In this document: in pieces, positions 20,201 through 30,062 of the stretch
Layout of the letters: every line of letters starts with the position of its first letter
How positions within the stretch are numbered: position 1 is the first letter of the stretch
NCBI GenBank assembly: GCA_041746135.1
Contig: JBGTHQ010000017.1
Location: 62,001-126,000 of the forward strand
DNA: 64,000 nucleotides
Direction: 5' to 3'
Source of the DNA: Alg239-R122 sp041746135
Lineage (GTDB): Bacteria; Pseudomonadota; Alphaproteobacteria; Sphingomonadales; Sphingomonadaceae
Program-made: the position numbers and the translations under genes
Notes under the pieces: model-generated
The model's database searches: none
Seen by the model: only the letters and a program-made list of their open reading frames with translations
Told to the model about the DNA's origin: nothing

Positions 20201-22167
20201 CAGGCGGCGGGTTCGCTGGACGGCTCTGGCGATTGTGTGGCGGCAGGGCCCGTTTTCTCGGCATTCTTACGTGCGACATATGCGTCCATCTTGCGTTCCA
20301 TGCGCTGCTCAATCGTGCCGCCCCATTGTTCTTCGTAGGACAACAGCTGTTCCATTGCCAGCGATCGGTCATACAAGAATGTCATAACATCGCGCGCGAC
20401 CGGATAGGCCGCCCCCGACCCGCCGCCATGTTCGATGACGACCGCGGCCGCATAGCGCGGCTTGTCGAACGGTGCAAAACAGATGAACAGGCCGTGATCC
20501 CTGTATTTCCAAGGTACGTTTTTACCGTCCCCGTAATTCAGTCCGACCACCTGTGCCGTTCCGGTTTTCCCTGCCATTTTCACATTTGGAAAGGGCAACC
20601 GCGCGCGACCGGCCGTGCCGGGACCGTTGACGACGTCGGACATCGCGTTGCGTACATAGGCGATATGTTCGGGCGAAATTTCCAGGCTGGGCGCAGGCTT
20701 GCGCTTATTGTCGAACAACAATTGCGGCATCAGCTTGCGGCCCGATGCAATGCGCGACGACATCACCGCCAGTTGCAGCGGATTGGCGAGCATATAGCCC
20801 TGCCCGATGGTGGCGTTGACGGTGTCATATGCCTGCCATGACTGATCGTATTTCTTTTGCTTCCATTGCGGATCGGGAACGGTGCCGTAAAACTGACTGG
20901 CGACGGGCAGGGGAAAGGTTTCCCCCATGCCCAGGCGGTGGGCCATGGCGGCGATGGCATTCATGCCGATTTTCTGCGCGAAATAATAGAAATAGACGTC
21001 GCAGCTTTGATAGATGCCCTTCGCCATATTGACCCGTCCATGCCCGCGCCGGTTCCAGCAGTTGAACCGCCGGTTGCCGACACGCAATCCGCCGGTGCAA
21101 GTGACGCTGTCATCGGGGTTCAGACCGGCCTCCAGAAATGCCAATGCGACCATCGGCTTGACCGTGGAACCGGGAGGATAGAGCCCTTTCAATATCTTGT
21201 TGCGCAATGGCACATGATCGTCGTCGCGCAGCATGCCATATTCGTTGACGCCGATCCCGTCGGAAAAGCTGCCCGGATCGAAACTGGGCATCGAAGCCAT
21301 GGTCAGCAGTTCGCCGGTCTTGCAATCCATCACCACTACCGAGCCCGATTCTGGACCCAGGCGCCGGGCGGCATATTCCTGAAGATCGGCATTGATGGTC
21401 AGCTGGATTGGATTGCCGGGTATGTCCTCGCGTTTTTCCAGTTCGCGCACGATCTTGCCGCGCGCGGTCACTTCGACGCGCGCTGCGCCGGGCTTGCCGC
21501 GCAATCTGTTTTCGTATTCCTTTTCCAGTCCGTCCTTGCCAATCTTGAAACCCGGCGTAATCAGCAGCGGATCCTTGCCGCCTTCATCGAATTCTTCCGC
21601 AGACACAGTGCCGACATAACCGAGCAAATGCCCCACCGCAGCCCCGGTGGGATATTGTCGGCTAAAGCCGCGCAAGGGGACGACGCCCGGCAGGTCGGGC
21701 AGGCGCACACTGAGCGCCGCGAACTGGTCATAGCCAAGCCCGGAGGCGATCTCGACCGGGGCGAAGCCGCGCGATTCTTTCAAATCCTTGCGAATCCGGC
21801 CAAGCTGGTCATTACTCAAATCGAGCAGTTCGGCCAGCTTGTCCACAGTGGCGTCCTTGTCTTGCATCCGGTCGGGAATGACATCCACGCGGAAATCGGC
21901 GCGATTGTTTGCGAGCGGCTTGCCGTACCGGTCGATGATCCAGCCACGTCGCGGCGGAATGAGCGTCAGGTTGACGCGGTTGCTTTCCGACAATGTCTGC
22001 CAGCGTTCTTTCTCGGCAACGGAAATATAGGTCATCCGCGCGGCCAGAACGAGACCGACGGATGCCTGTATGCTGCCCAGGAAAACTGTCCGGCGGTTGA
22101 AAACTATGCTCTGCGACGCGGCGGTCACGAGCTTGCGCTTTTTTCTGCGGTTGTTTTTAAAAATCAT
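20200..22167 (-). CDS. mrdA: Penicillin-binding protein 2 (peptidoglycan transpeptidase)
   Basis: A 655-residue class B PBP for cell elongation. It has a short cytoplasmic basic tail, one membrane anchor (about residues 25-48), the PBP dimer domain (ESNRVNLTLIPPRRGWIIDRYGKPLANN) and the transpeptidase domain with the active serine in PGSTVKPM, SCDVYFY in place of SxN, and KTGTAQV. The C-terminal 30 residues are Ala/Glu/Pro rich. The ATG at 22167 is preferred because it precedes the basic tail; the frame opens at 22230 inside mreD. It overlaps rodA by one base. Confidence 0.95.
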   Translation of the reverse strand: MIFKNNRRKKRKLVTAASQSIVFNRRTVFLGSIQASVGLVLAARMTYISVAEKERWQTLSESNRVNLTLIPPRRGWIIDRYGKPLANNRADFRVDVIPDRMQDKDATVDKLAELLDLSNDQLGRIRKDLKESRGFAPVEIASGLGYDQFAALSVRLPDLPGVVPLRGFSRQYPTGAAVGHLLGYVGTVSAEEFDEGGKDPLLITPGFKIGKDGLEKEYENRLRGKPGAARVEVTARGKIVRELEKREDIPGNPIQLTINADLQEYAARRLGPESGSVVVMDCKTGELLTMASMPSFDPGSFSDGIGVNEYGMLRDDDHVPLRNKILKGLYPPGSTVKPMVALAFLEAGLNPDDSVTCTGGLRVGNRRFNCWNRRGHGRVNMAKGIYQSCDVYFYYFAQKIGMNAIAAMAHRLGMGETFPLPVASQFYGTVPDPQWKQKKYDQSWQAYDTVNATIGQGYMLANPLQLAVMSSRIASGRKLMPQLLFDNKRKPAPSLEISPEHIAYVRNAMSDVVNGPGTAGRARLPFPNVKMAGKTGTAQVVGLNYGDGKNVPWKYRDHGLFICFAPFDKPRYAAAVVIEHGGGSGAAYPVARDVMTFLYDRSLAMEQLLSYEEQWGGTIEQRMERKMDAYVARKNAEKTGPAATQSPEPSSEPAA

Positions 22168-22198
22168 GTGCCGTTTCCCGCCAGATCGAAATCCACGC

Positions 22199-22711
22199 TC
22201 ATGAGAGCCGTCGGCGATCGAGACCTGCAACTATGCGCAGCATCAGGGGATAGAGAAAAATCGATAGGATGAGCTGGGGTATGATAACGAGCAAGCTGAC
22301 ATTTTCCGCAATGATATTATTAATTAACACCCCCCCCGCAAGGACAATCATAAGGGAAGTCGATGCAATAAACCAGTCCTGCCAGAAGCCGCGCCACAAA
22401 TAGCGATGATCGACGATTTCGATGTAGATGAACACGGTGGACCAGAGCAGAGCGGCGGTGCCGATGGGGTTGCCGCTGAAAATATCATCGAACAGGCCCA
22501 ACGGAAAACCCGCCCAAACCGGCCACAGACCCGGACGGATCAACCGCCACGCGACCAGGAACATCAAACCGAATGGCGGCATGACCGGCATGGTGGATAT
22601 GACCGGTAGCAATACGGTGAGCGAGCCCAGCAGGACCGACACTGCGGGAATGATATTGGCGCGGAAAGGAGAGGATTCGCGGTTAAGCCTGCGCCTGTAC
22701 GATGTGCTCAT
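22199..22711 (-). CDS. mreD: Rod shape-determining protein MreD
   Basis: A 170-residue inner-membrane protein with five to six hydrophobic segments. MreD is a component of the elongasome with MreC, MreB, RodA and PBP2. The GLFDDIFSGNPIGTAALLWS stretch is typical of the family. Its start overlaps the mreC stop (ATGA at 22708-22711). Sequence conservation in MreD is low, so position in the cluster is a main argument. Confidence 0.9.
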   Translation of the reverse strand: MSTSYRRRLNRESSPFRANIIPAVSVLLGSLTVLLPVISTMPVMPPFGLMFLVAWRLIRPGLWPVWAGFPLGLFDDIFSGNPIGTAALLWSTVFIYIEIVDHRYLWRGFWQDWFIASTSLMIVLAGGVLINNIIAENVSLLVIIPQLILSIFLYPLMLRIVAGLDRRRLS

Positions 22712-23640
22712 TGTTCGACATCGCTATTCGCGGTGCTTTTGGAAGCTTTCGCACGCGCTTCCTCGTCCTCCTCCAGCTGTTTTTCCTCCGCGACGATTTC
22801 AGGCAAGTAAACCGGTTCGACAATAACGAAATCGCTAGCCGCGGGGTTGCTGAGCGGATAGGCAAGCGCACCATCGCTCGTCTTGCTCTCGATGATCGCG
22901 ACCGGTGTGTTCGGCCTGTACAACCCGCCATTTCCCGACGTTACCATGATGTCGCCGGGCTTCAGATCATTGATGCCGATATTGATCAGACGAATGTCGA
23001 TCCGTCCGTCGCTGCGGCCCTGAGCGAATGCGACCAGTCCGTCGCGGGCGCGTTTGACGGGCACGACATTATCGGCATCGGTGATAAGCAATATTCGCGA
23101 TGTGTTCCTGCCCACGCTGAGGACGCGGCCGATCAGTCCCTGTTGCGCACGTACCGGTTGCCCGGGTTCGATATTCTGATTCCGCCCCGCACCCAGAATC
23201 GCATAGCGCCGGCTGCTCGACGACGACGCGCTGATCAGGCGCGCCACGGCCACCGGCTGCTTCTCTGCCTCGACCAGTCCGAGCAGTTTCTTCAGCCGCG
23301 CGTTTTCTTGTTTATAGGCGCGCGCTTCGATCAGCTGGGTACGGTTGGCTTCGATTTCGCGGGCCATGGCGGCATTTTTGGAAGCCGCCTGGAAATAGGC
23401 GGCAACTTCGCTGCCGCTGTTTAGCCCGGTCACGCGCGCACCAGTCAAAACACGTGATACCGGCGCCGTCACCTCATTGGCGGTGGTGCGTATCGCGGAA
23501 AATACGGTGGGGTCGAGATAGGACAAGACGAGTAGGAACAACCCGCCAAAGGCGCCGATAAAAGCCGCCAGATAGCCGGTAAAAATCCTGAATTGCGCCT
23601 TGCGGGAAAATCCCGGACGCCGTGAATCCGGCGGCGCCAT
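22708..23640 (-). CDS. mreC: Rod shape-determining protein MreC
   Basis: A 310-residue periplasmic scaffold anchored by one N-terminal membrane segment (about residues 17-40). A coiled-coil (about 75-115, ending ENARLKKLLGLVEAE) follows and then the beta-rich domain with LISASSSSSRRYAILGAG, QGLIGRVLSVG and VTSGNGGLYRP. MreC organises PBP2 and RodA. The Glu-rich tail (EEKQLEEDEEARAKA) is charged and probably disordered. It lies in the mreB-mreC-mreD-mrdA-rodA cluster. Confidence 0.95.
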   Translation of the reverse strand: MAPPDSRRPGFSRKAQFRIFTGYLAAFIGAFGGLFLLVLSYLDPTVFSAIRTTANEVTAPVSRVLTGARVTGLNSGSEVAAYFQAASKNAAMAREIEANRTQLIEARAYKQENARLKKLLGLVEAEKQPVAVARLISASSSSSRRYAILGAGRNQNIEPGQPVRAQQGLIGRVLSVGRNTSRILLITDADNVVPVKRARDGLVAFAQGRSDGRIDIRLINIGINDLKPGDIMVTSGNGGLYRPNTPVAIIESKTSDGALAYPLSNPAASDFVIVEPVYLPEIVAEEKQLEEDEEARAKASKSTANSDVEQ

Positions 23641-23702
23641 AGCCTGTATCTCCCCGTTATTAGATCACGCCGCCCGACATGCGCGGCCATTTGCAAACGC
23701 AG

Positions 23703-24746
23703 TTACGCGGTCGTCAAAACACCCCGGAAAATGGGATCTTCCATCGCGCGGCCGGTGCCGATCGCGACGCAGCTAAGCGGATCTTCAGCCACGGTGACAG
23801 GCAAGCCGGTTTCCTCGCGCAGGAACGTGTCGAGTCCGCTGATCAACGCGCCGCCGCCGGTCAGGACAATGCCTTGATCGACAATATCCGCAGCCAGTTC
23901 GGGTGCGGTATTTTCCAGCGCGATACGAACCCCTTCAACGATCGTGCTGATCGGCTCGGCCAGTGCTTCGGCAATCTGCCCCTGGTTGATCGTAATTTCC
24001 TTGGGCACGCCATTGACAAGATCGCGGCCCTTGATCTGTATGCTAAGGCCTTCGCCGTCTTCGGGTTTTTGCGCGACGCCGAAATCTTTCTTGATACGCT
24101 CTGCAGTTGTCTCGCCGATCAGCAGGTTATGGTGCCGGCGCACGTACGACACGATCGCTTCGTCCATCTTGTCTCCGCCGACGCGCACCGAGGTCGTGTA
24201 GGCGAGGCCGCGCAGCGAAAGCACCGCGACTTCAGTCGTACCACCGCCAATATCGACCACCATCGAACCAATCGGTTCGGTCACCGGCATGTCCGCGCCA
24301 ATCGCGGCGGCCATGGGCTCAAGGATCAGAAACACTTCGCTCGCACCGGCATTGGATGCGGCATCGCGAATGGCGCGGCGCTCGACCGATGTCGATCCGC
24401 TGGGTACGCAGATCACGATTTCGGGATAGCTGAAAAGGCTTTTCTTGCCATGCACTTTCTGGATGAAATGCTTGATCATGTGCTCGGCCACTTCGATGTC
24501 GGCGATAACGCCGTCGCGGAGCGGGCGGATGGCTTCGATCGAATCGGGGGTCTTGCCCATCATCATCTTGGCATCGTCACCGACCGCGCGGACTTTCTTG
24601 ATGCCGTTAAGCGTTTCGATGGCGACCACGGAAGGTTCGTTAAGAACGATCCCCTGGTCCTGCACATACACCAGAGTGTTGGCGGTGCCGAGGTCGATAG
24701 CCATGTTGTGCGAGCCGAATTTCAACAATTTTGATAAAAATGACAT
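23703..24746 (-). CDS. mreB: Actin-like rod shape-determining protein MreB
   Basis: A 347-residue actin homologue that polymerises under the inner membrane and positions the elongation machinery. The phosphate-1 loop is MAIDLGTANTLVYVQDQG and phosphate-2 is VVDIGGGTTEVAVLSL; IVLTGGGALISGLD forms the adenosine region. The start at 24746 (MSFLSKLLKFGSHN) gives the short amphipathic N-terminal helix used for membrane binding; the frame opens at 24767. It is the first gene of the rod-shape cluster and is divergent from mutL across about 168 bases. Confidence 0.97.
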   Translation of the reverse strand: MSFLSKLLKFGSHNMAIDLGTANTLVYVQDQGIVLNEPSVVAIETLNGIKKVRAVGDDAKMMMGKTPDSIEAIRPLRDGVIADIEVAEHMIKHFIQKVHGKKSLFSYPEIVICVPSGSTSVERRAIRDAASNAGASEVFLILEPMAAAIGADMPVTEPIGSMVVDIGGGTTEVAVLSLRGLAYTTSVRVGGDKMDEAIVSYVRRHHNLLIGETTAERIKKDFGVAQKPEDGEGLSIQIKGRDLVNGVPKEITINQGQIAEALAEPISTIVEGVRIALENTAPELAADIVDQGIVLTGGGALISGLDTFLREETGLPVTVAEDPLSCVAIGTGRAMEDPIFRGVLTTA

Positions 24747-24914
24747 GTATGTAAACTTCCATTTCAACTGTCCGCTAGCATGGCATGGGAGAAGCCATAT
24801 CGAGCCGAATAAAACTGTGGCTTCCCCCTAGCCGAAAATTCACGGCAATAGCAAAAAAATTATGGGGAAGAATGGGGGTCGTCCTGTCCGTTCGCTTGGG
24901 GTAGAGATCTACCC

Positions 24915-26738
24915 ATGTCAATAAGAAGGCTCCCCGAAACGTTAATAAACCGTATCGCAGCGGGTGAAGTGGTGGAAAGACCCGCCAGTGCGTTGAAAGA
25001 ACTTGTAGAAAATGCGCTGGATGCCGGTGCGGATGTCATTCACATTACCCTGAAATCCGGCGGGCTTGACGGGGTGGAAGTGACCGATAACGGCGCAGGA
25101 ATGGATGCGGACGATATCGCTCTCGCGCTCGAACGTCACGCCACATCGAAACTGCCTGACGAGCATATCGAAAATGTCAGCACGATGGGCTTTCGCGGTG
25201 AGGCTTTGCCTTCGATTGCCAGCGTATCGCATATCGCGATTCAAAGCCGGACGAGCGGTGGCGACGGGTGGCAAAGGGTGATCGATCACGGCACGCTGGT
25301 TGAACAGGGGCCGGCGGCGATCCCACAGGGTACGCGTGTTCGCGTCATCAACCTGTTCGGAAAGATACCCGCGCGGCGTAAATTTCTGCGCACGCCGCGC
25401 AGCGAATATGCCGCCTGCGCCGATGTGGTGCGGCGGCTCGCCATGGCGCGGCCCGATGTGGCGTTTACGCTGGAACATGACGGGCGGCGCTCGATCGGGG
25501 TGCAGGCGGGCGATAGCGTCCTGACCCGCGTTGCCGCGCTTACCCACCGTGCTTTGCATGACAATAGTGTGCCGGTCGATCTGTTGCGGGACGACGTGCA
25601 CTTGACCGGTATTGCCGGGCTTCCGACCTATAATCGCGGCGTTGCCGATCACCAGTTCCTGTTTGTCAACGGCCGCCCGGTCAAAGACCGGCTGCTGACC
25701 GGAGCGGTGCGCGGTGCCTATGCCGAGATGCTGGCGCGCCACCGGCATCCGATCGTGGCGCTGTTTCTGAACGTGCCGAACGATGCGGTTGATGTCAATG
25801 TGCATCCGGCCAAGACCGAAGTGCGCTTTCGCGATGCCGCGATGATCCGCAGCATGATCGTCAGCGGCTTGCGCAAGGCACTCGACCAAGGCGGTTTCCG
25901 CAGCGTGCAGCGCCCCGCCGCATCGGCACTATCCAACTGGCAGTCGGAACCGGTTGCGCCGCGCCATCCCGACATATTCACTGCGCAAGGCCCGTTCGGG
26001 GCGGCGCAATCGGGCGGTGCTTTTACGGCTCCATCGGTGGCCGAGGGCAGGGCCGATTTTGCCGCCATGCCGACAGCCGAAGATATCGCGCCGATCATGG
26101 GCCGCGCTGGGATGGCCGCCGAGCCCGTGCCTTCCGGTGCGCAGCATCCGCTCGGCGTCGCGCGCGGCCAGGTGGCGAAAACCTATATCGTGGCCGAAGC
26201 CGAGGACGGGCTGGTGATCGTTGACCAGCACGCGGCGCACGAGCGGCTGGTGCTCGAACGCATGCGCAAGGCGCTGGCCAATAGAGCAGACGGCGCGCGC
26301 GGCGTCGCTTCGCAGGCGATGCTGATGCCCGAAGTGGTCGAACTCGACGAAAGCGCGTGCGACCGGCTGGAGGAACGCGCCGCTGAGCTGTCCGAATTCG
26401 GGCTGGAACTCGAACGGTTCGGACCATCCGCGGTGCTGGTCCGCGCCACTCCCGCCATGCTGGGCAATGGCGATATTACAGGGCTTGTCACCGATATTGC
26501 GGGCGAGCTGGCCGCCTATGACGAGAGCCTGTCGCTGAAAGAGCGCATCGATCTTGTCGCCGCGACCATGGCCTGCCACGGATCGGTGCGCGCGGGCCGC
26601 GTGCTCAATGTGGCCGAAATGAACGCATTGCTGCGCGAAATGGAAGTGACCCCGCATTCGGGCCAGTGCAACCATGGCCGCCCGACCTGGGTCAAGCTGG
26701 CGCACGGCGATATCGAAAAACTGTTCGGGAGGAAATGA
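24915..26738 (+). CDS. mutL: DNA mismatch repair protein MutL (endonuclease type)
   Basis: A 607-residue GHL ATPase. The N-terminal domain has the Bergerat motifs (INRIAAGEVVERPASALKEL, DNGAGMD, TMGFRGEALPSI), a variable Ala/Pro-rich linker (about 330-410) follows, then the dimerisation domain. The C-terminal part contains DQHAAHERLVLE, which fits the DQHA(X)2E(X)4E metal site of nicking MutL proteins, together with ACHGSVRAG and CNHGRP. So this MutL is expected to cut DNA itself, as in bacteria that lack MutH. The downstream small gene overlaps its stop. Confidence 0.96.
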   Translation: MSIRRLPETLINRIAAGEVVERPASALKELVENALDAGADVIHITLKSGGLDGVEVTDNGAGMDADDIALALERHATSKLPDEHIENVSTMGFRGEALPSIASVSHIAIQSRTSGGDGWQRVIDHGTLVEQGPAAIPQGTRVRVINLFGKIPARRKFLRTPRSEYAACADVVRRLAMARPDVAFTLEHDGRRSIGVQAGDSVLTRVAALTHRALHDNSVPVDLLRDDVHLTGIAGLPTYNRGVADHQFLFVNGRPVKDRLLTGAVRGAYAEMLARHRHPIVALFLNVPNDAVDVNVHPAKTEVRFRDAAMIRSMIVSGLRKALDQGGFRSVQRPAASALSNWQSEPVAPRHPDIFTAQGPFGAAQSGGAFTAPSVAEGRADFAAMPTAEDIAPIMGRAGMAAEPVPSGAQHPLGVARGQVAKTYIVAEAEDGLVIVDQHAAHERLVLERMRKALANRADGARGVASQAMLMPEVVELDESACDRLEERAAELSEFGLELERFGPSAVLVRATPAMLGNGDITGLVTDIAGELAAYDESLSLKERIDLVAATMACHGSVRAGRVLNVAEMNALLREMEVTPHSGQCNHGRPTWVKLAHGDIEKLFGRK

Positions 26739-27010
26739 TGTTTCGCAGGAAAGGATGCATAAACGATACAGTGGCGTTGGATACCATTCAGCGGATAACT
26801 TTTTATAAGCGCGATGAGATCACGACCGATCTGACCTGTTGCGATATAGAAACCATCAACGGCGTGCTCTTCTTTCACGAGGAAGCACCGGGCTGGAACG
26901 CGCTAATCGCACTCCTCAACACGTTATCCGGGTTTGATCAAAACTGGTTCGCTTCGGTCAGCCAACCCCCTTTCGAACCATCCCCGGTTTTTGTATATGA
27001 ACGGGACTGA
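26735..27010 (+). CDS. Conserved small hypothetical protein downstream of mutL
   Basis: A 91-residue protein; the ATG at 26735 overlaps the mutL stop (ATGA) and follows a GGGAGGA site that lies within the mutL end. The segment ALDTIQRITFYKRD, then TTDLTCCDIE and EEAPGWNALIALL, resembles small uncharacterised proteins seen across proteobacteria that end in a VFVYER-like strand. No membrane segment or known catalytic motif. Coupling to mutL suggests joint expression, not a proven repair role. Confidence 0.75.
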   Translation: MMFRRKGCINDTVALDTIQRITFYKRDEITTDLTCCDIETINGVLFFHEEAPGWNALIALLNTLSGFDQNWFASVSQPPFEPSPVFVYERD

Positions 27011-27250
27011 ACATTTTGATCGAATTTGTCTTTAAGATATCCAGCATTATTGCGGGTTTGGCGATTTTGTTTTCATGAGGGTCGCTGTCTAGACCTCACG
27101 AAAATTCCAAGCCTATATTTTGCGATCAAACAAATGAACCTGTCCAATCCGATGGTATCGTTCTCGTCACGTAGCGTTAAAGCGAAATTGACAATATCTT
27201 TACGGGTCGGCGTTTAGGATGTTTCCAGTAGTTTTCATAACCGAAAATAA

Positions 27251-27859
27251 ATGGATATGCTCATGCCCAAAATCTCCTTTTCCCTGCTCACGCTGGCATT
27301 ATGCGCAGCATTGTCTGCGTGTGGGGGACCGGCCGAACCGGTGACCGACGATGCGCGCATTGGTATGGATGAAGGTGACGGCGCGGTCGGGGTCTATGTC
27401 GATCCCAAAGGCGATGCGCGTGAAGGCAGAGGCAAGCGTATCGTTCCGGCTGAGGATGTGGTGAATTCCAGCGACGACCTGATGCTCGGCGCACTCGACC
27501 TGGAGGATTTCAAGCGCATGATCGGCCCGCTCAAGGGCTGTAGCTTCAAGATCAAGGGACAGCAGGAGACGCTGCTGGTCGCCAGCGCGAATGCCAATGG
27601 TAGGACGCCGCCGCAAGCAATCGTCCGGATGGGCGGCGAAGCCATCATACTCGATGCGATTAAAAAGGGCGGCCTGGGCTATCTCGCCGGTGGCCCCGAA
27701 TTTCGCGGGCAAAATATCGCCATCGAAGTTACGCCCGAAGAAGGCCCGGCTGAACGTACCAATGCGAAGACGCAGAATTGGGATGCGGCGATCGTCGTGC
27801 GCGGCACCGGCAAAACTGTGCGGGTCTATCGCGGCGGCGAATATAGCTGCGATTTCTGA
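27251..27859 (+). CDS. Putative lipoprotein of unknown function
   Basis: A 202-residue protein with a lipoprotein signal: hydrophobic stretch and lipobox LSAC (cysteine near residue 24), followed by GGPAEPVTDDARIG, so it should be lipid-anchored. The mature part has two other cysteines (KGCSFK and YSCDF at the very end) that may form a disulfide. I do not recognise a domain. Starts at 27251, 27257 and 27263 are all possible. The 240 bases upstream contain no gene that I can support; they hold a TTGACA hexamer at 27187 that could be a -35 element. Confidence 0.75.
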   Translation: MDMLMPKISFSLLTLALCAALSACGGPAEPVTDDARIGMDEGDGAVGVYVDPKGDAREGRGKRIVPAEDVVNSSDDLMLGALDLEDFKRMIGPLKGCSFKIKGQQETLLVASANANGRTPPQAIVRMGGEAIILDAIKKGGLGYLAGGPEFRGQNIAIEVTPEEGPAERTNAKTQNWDAAIVVRGTGKTVRVYRGGEYSCDF

Positions 27860-27863
27860 AAAT

Positions 27864-28316
27864 TCAGACGGCGTCTCCGCGGACGCGGATCAATACGGCC
27901 GAGAGCATCGTCATGACCGGCTCGTCATGCTGGTTGAAAACGGTGGTTTTGCCCTGCATGCTGCCCATTTCCGGTTTGCTCTGCGACTGCCGCTTGGACA
28001 GCGTCTCGCTTTCCACGCGGAGCGTATCACCGGGATAGACGGGCTTGAGCCAACGTAGCTGGTCTATTCCGGGCGAACCCAGTCCGGCCTGTTCATTCTC
28101 TTTCATATTGTCGACCAGCATGCGCATCGTTATCGCACAGGTATGCCAGCCGCTAGCCGACAATCGTCCGAAATAGGTTTGCGATGCGGCCTCGTCGTCG
28201 AGATGGAAAGGCTGCGGATCATATTTGCCGGCAAACTCGATCACTTCCTCGCGCGTAACGCGATAGCATCCGAATTTATGTAAAGTGCCGACCTCGATAT
28301 CTTCAAAATATTTCAT
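27864..28316 (-). CDS. MaoC-like (R)-specific enoyl-CoA hydratase family protein
   Basis: A 150-residue single hot-dog domain of the MaoC/hydratase-2 family, which hydrates trans-2-enoyl-CoA or similar acyl thioesters. The hydratase-2 signature appears as EEVIEFAGKYDPQPFHLDDE, with the catalytic Asp and His in YDPQPFHLD. ASGWHTCAITMRM and LRWLKPVYPGDTL are also typical. The true substrate is not known; the family also includes mesaconyl-CoA and polyhydroxyalkanoate-linked enzymes. The gene is convergent with the lipoprotein gene and divergent from the M28 peptidase gene. Confidence 0.87.
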   Translation of the reverse strand: MKYFEDIEVGTLHKFGCYRVTREEVIEFAGKYDPQPFHLDDEAASQTYFGRLSASGWHTCAITMRMLVDNMKENEQAGLGSPGIDQLRWLKPVYPGDTLRVESETLSKRQSQSKPEMGSMQGKTTVFNQHDEPVMTMLSAVLIRVRGDAV

Positions 28317-28436
28317 ATCCGATCCGCTAGCAAATGGGCGCTGGCGGAGAAAGCGAATTGTGTCTGCACCATATTGTTCTTGTCAACATCGCCTTGCAAT
28401 GGTGTCATGCGGCAAAAATAAGGAACGGGGACATAC

Positions 28437-30053
28437 ATGATTCGACTGGCAAAATTCGGCACATTGGCAATGGCATCTTTACTGGCAATGGCGGTGGCCG
28501 GGGCGCCTATCGCCGCCCAGGACGCAAATACCGAGAACCGCATTATCGACGAGGGCATGAACCGGTCGCAGGTCATGCTGACCGCGCACGAACTGATGGA
28601 CGGCATTGGCGCACGTTTGTCGAACGGCCCGCAGATGCGTGCGGCCGAACAATGGGCGCTCGACAAATTTGCGGGCTGGAATCTCGTCAATGTACACCGC
28701 GAGGGTTTCGAGTTTGGCCGGGGCTGGTCGATAACGTCATCGGACGTACGCATGATCTCGCCGCGCCCGATGCAGCTGACCGCTATTCCGGTGGCGTGGA
28801 CGCCGGGTACCAATGGCACAATAACCGCACCAGTGTTCGTGGCGCCGATTTCGGAAAAAGCGCATTTCGATGCCTATCGCGGCAAACTGGCCGGCAAGAT
28901 CGTGATGGTCAGCCTTCCGGGCACAGGCGACGAACCGGATAGGGTTCCTTTCCGCCGTCTCGAAAGCAAGGATATTACCGGTTATGATGAGTACCGGCAG
29001 CCCGAATATGATCCGGAAGCCGACGATCGCCGCGTCAAGCGTGTAGTATTCGCCGAAGAGCTCGACGCCTTCCTGAAATCAGAGGGCGCGCTGGCAATGG
29101 TCAAAATGTCCTATCGCGACGGCAAATTGCTGCATGGCAGCGGCTACGGCTATTTGGCCGGACGCACGGCGACTCTGCCCGCGATCGAAATTGCGGCGGA
29201 GGATTACCGGCGGCTGGCACGGCTGGCCAAAACCGGGGAAGCGCCGGTTATTTCTGTTAACAGCAACGTTCAGTTTCACGATGCCGATAGCAAGGCATAT
29301 AATATTATCGCCGAAATTCCCGGTACCGATCCGGGTGCCGGATATGTCATGGCGGGCGCGCATTATGACAGTTGGGCTGCGGGCGACGGGGCCGCCGATA
29401 ATGGCGCGGGGACGGTTACCGTGATGGAGGCGGCGCGGATCTTATCCAAAATGAACGCCCGTCCCAAACGCACGATCCGTTTCGCGCTGTGGGCGGCAGA
29501 GGAACAAGGACTGCTCGGCTCGCTTGCTTATGTCGAGCGTCATCTGGCGACACGCCCGCCCGCGTCTGTCGATGCGCCGTCGCCCACATTCGGCTGGGCA
29601 AACCGCTATCCGATTTCGCCCAAACCGGGTCATGCGCAGCTGAAAGCCTATTTCAATATGGATAACGGTTCGGGCAAGCTGCGCGGAATTTATGCCGAGG
29701 GGAATGCCGCGGCGGTGCCGCTCCTGCGCAAATGGCTGTCGCCTTATGCCAGCATGGGTGCGGGAACAGTAGTTGCTGGGCCAACCAGCGGTACGGATCA
29801 CGTTTTCCTGCAATCAATTGGTCTGCCGGGATACCAGTTCATTCAGGATCCGCTCGATTATTTCGCGCGTCTGCATCACACCAATGTCGATACGCTCGAC
29901 CATCTGAAATCCGACGATCTGCGGCAGGCATCGGTGGTGCTGGCGGGCGTGCTACTCGCCGCGGCGAACGACAAGGAGGAATTGCCACGGCCGCCGCTGC
30001 CGACGCAGCCCGATGCGACCGATCCTTTTAAATATGCCTATCCCGAGAAATGA
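28437..30053 (+). CDS. Exported M28 family metallopeptidase
   Basis: A 538-residue enzyme with a signal peptide (residues 1-27, ...AGAPIAAQ). A PA-like insert is followed by a zinc-peptidase M28 domain: GAHYDSWAAGDGAADNGAG supplies the first His and bridging Asp, AAEEQGLLGS the Glu pair, MDNGSGKLRG another acidic ligand, and the late HHTNVDTLDHL the last His. It should be a periplasmic or secreted aminopeptidase or carboxypeptidase that trims peptides. The ATG at 28437 follows AGGAACGGGG. The whole reading frame is intact. Confidence 0.9.
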   Translation: MIRLAKFGTLAMASLLAMAVAGAPIAAQDANTENRIIDEGMNRSQVMLTAHELMDGIGARLSNGPQMRAAEQWALDKFAGWNLVNVHREGFEFGRGWSITSSDVRMISPRPMQLTAIPVAWTPGTNGTITAPVFVAPISEKAHFDAYRGKLAGKIVMVSLPGTGDEPDRVPFRRLESKDITGYDEYRQPEYDPEADDRRVKRVVFAEELDAFLKSEGALAMVKMSYRDGKLLHGSGYGYLAGRTATLPAIEIAAEDYRRLARLAKTGEAPVISVNSNVQFHDADSKAYNIIAEIPGTDPGAGYVMAGAHYDSWAAGDGAADNGAGTVTVMEAARILSKMNARPKRTIRFALWAAEEQGLLGSLAYVERHLATRPPASVDAPSPTFGWANRYPISPKPGHAQLKAYFNMDNGSGKLRGIYAEGNAAAVPLLRKWLSPYASMGAGTVVAGPTSGTDHVFLQSIGLPGYQFIQDPLDYFARLHHTNVDTLDHLKSDDLRQASVVLAGVLLAAANDKEELPRPPLPTQPDATDPFKYAYPEK

Positions 30054-30062
30054 TGCGAGGGG

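Noticed and set aside
20857..22272. 471-codon plus-strand frame opposite PBP2
   Set aside because: Shadow of mrdA; no motifs, no ribosome site, and the opposite strand shows all transpeptidase motifs.
27187..27222. Promoter before the lipoprotein gene
   Set aside because: TTGACA is good but no convincing -10 hexamer follows at 16-18 bases, so it is mentioned only in the gene entry.
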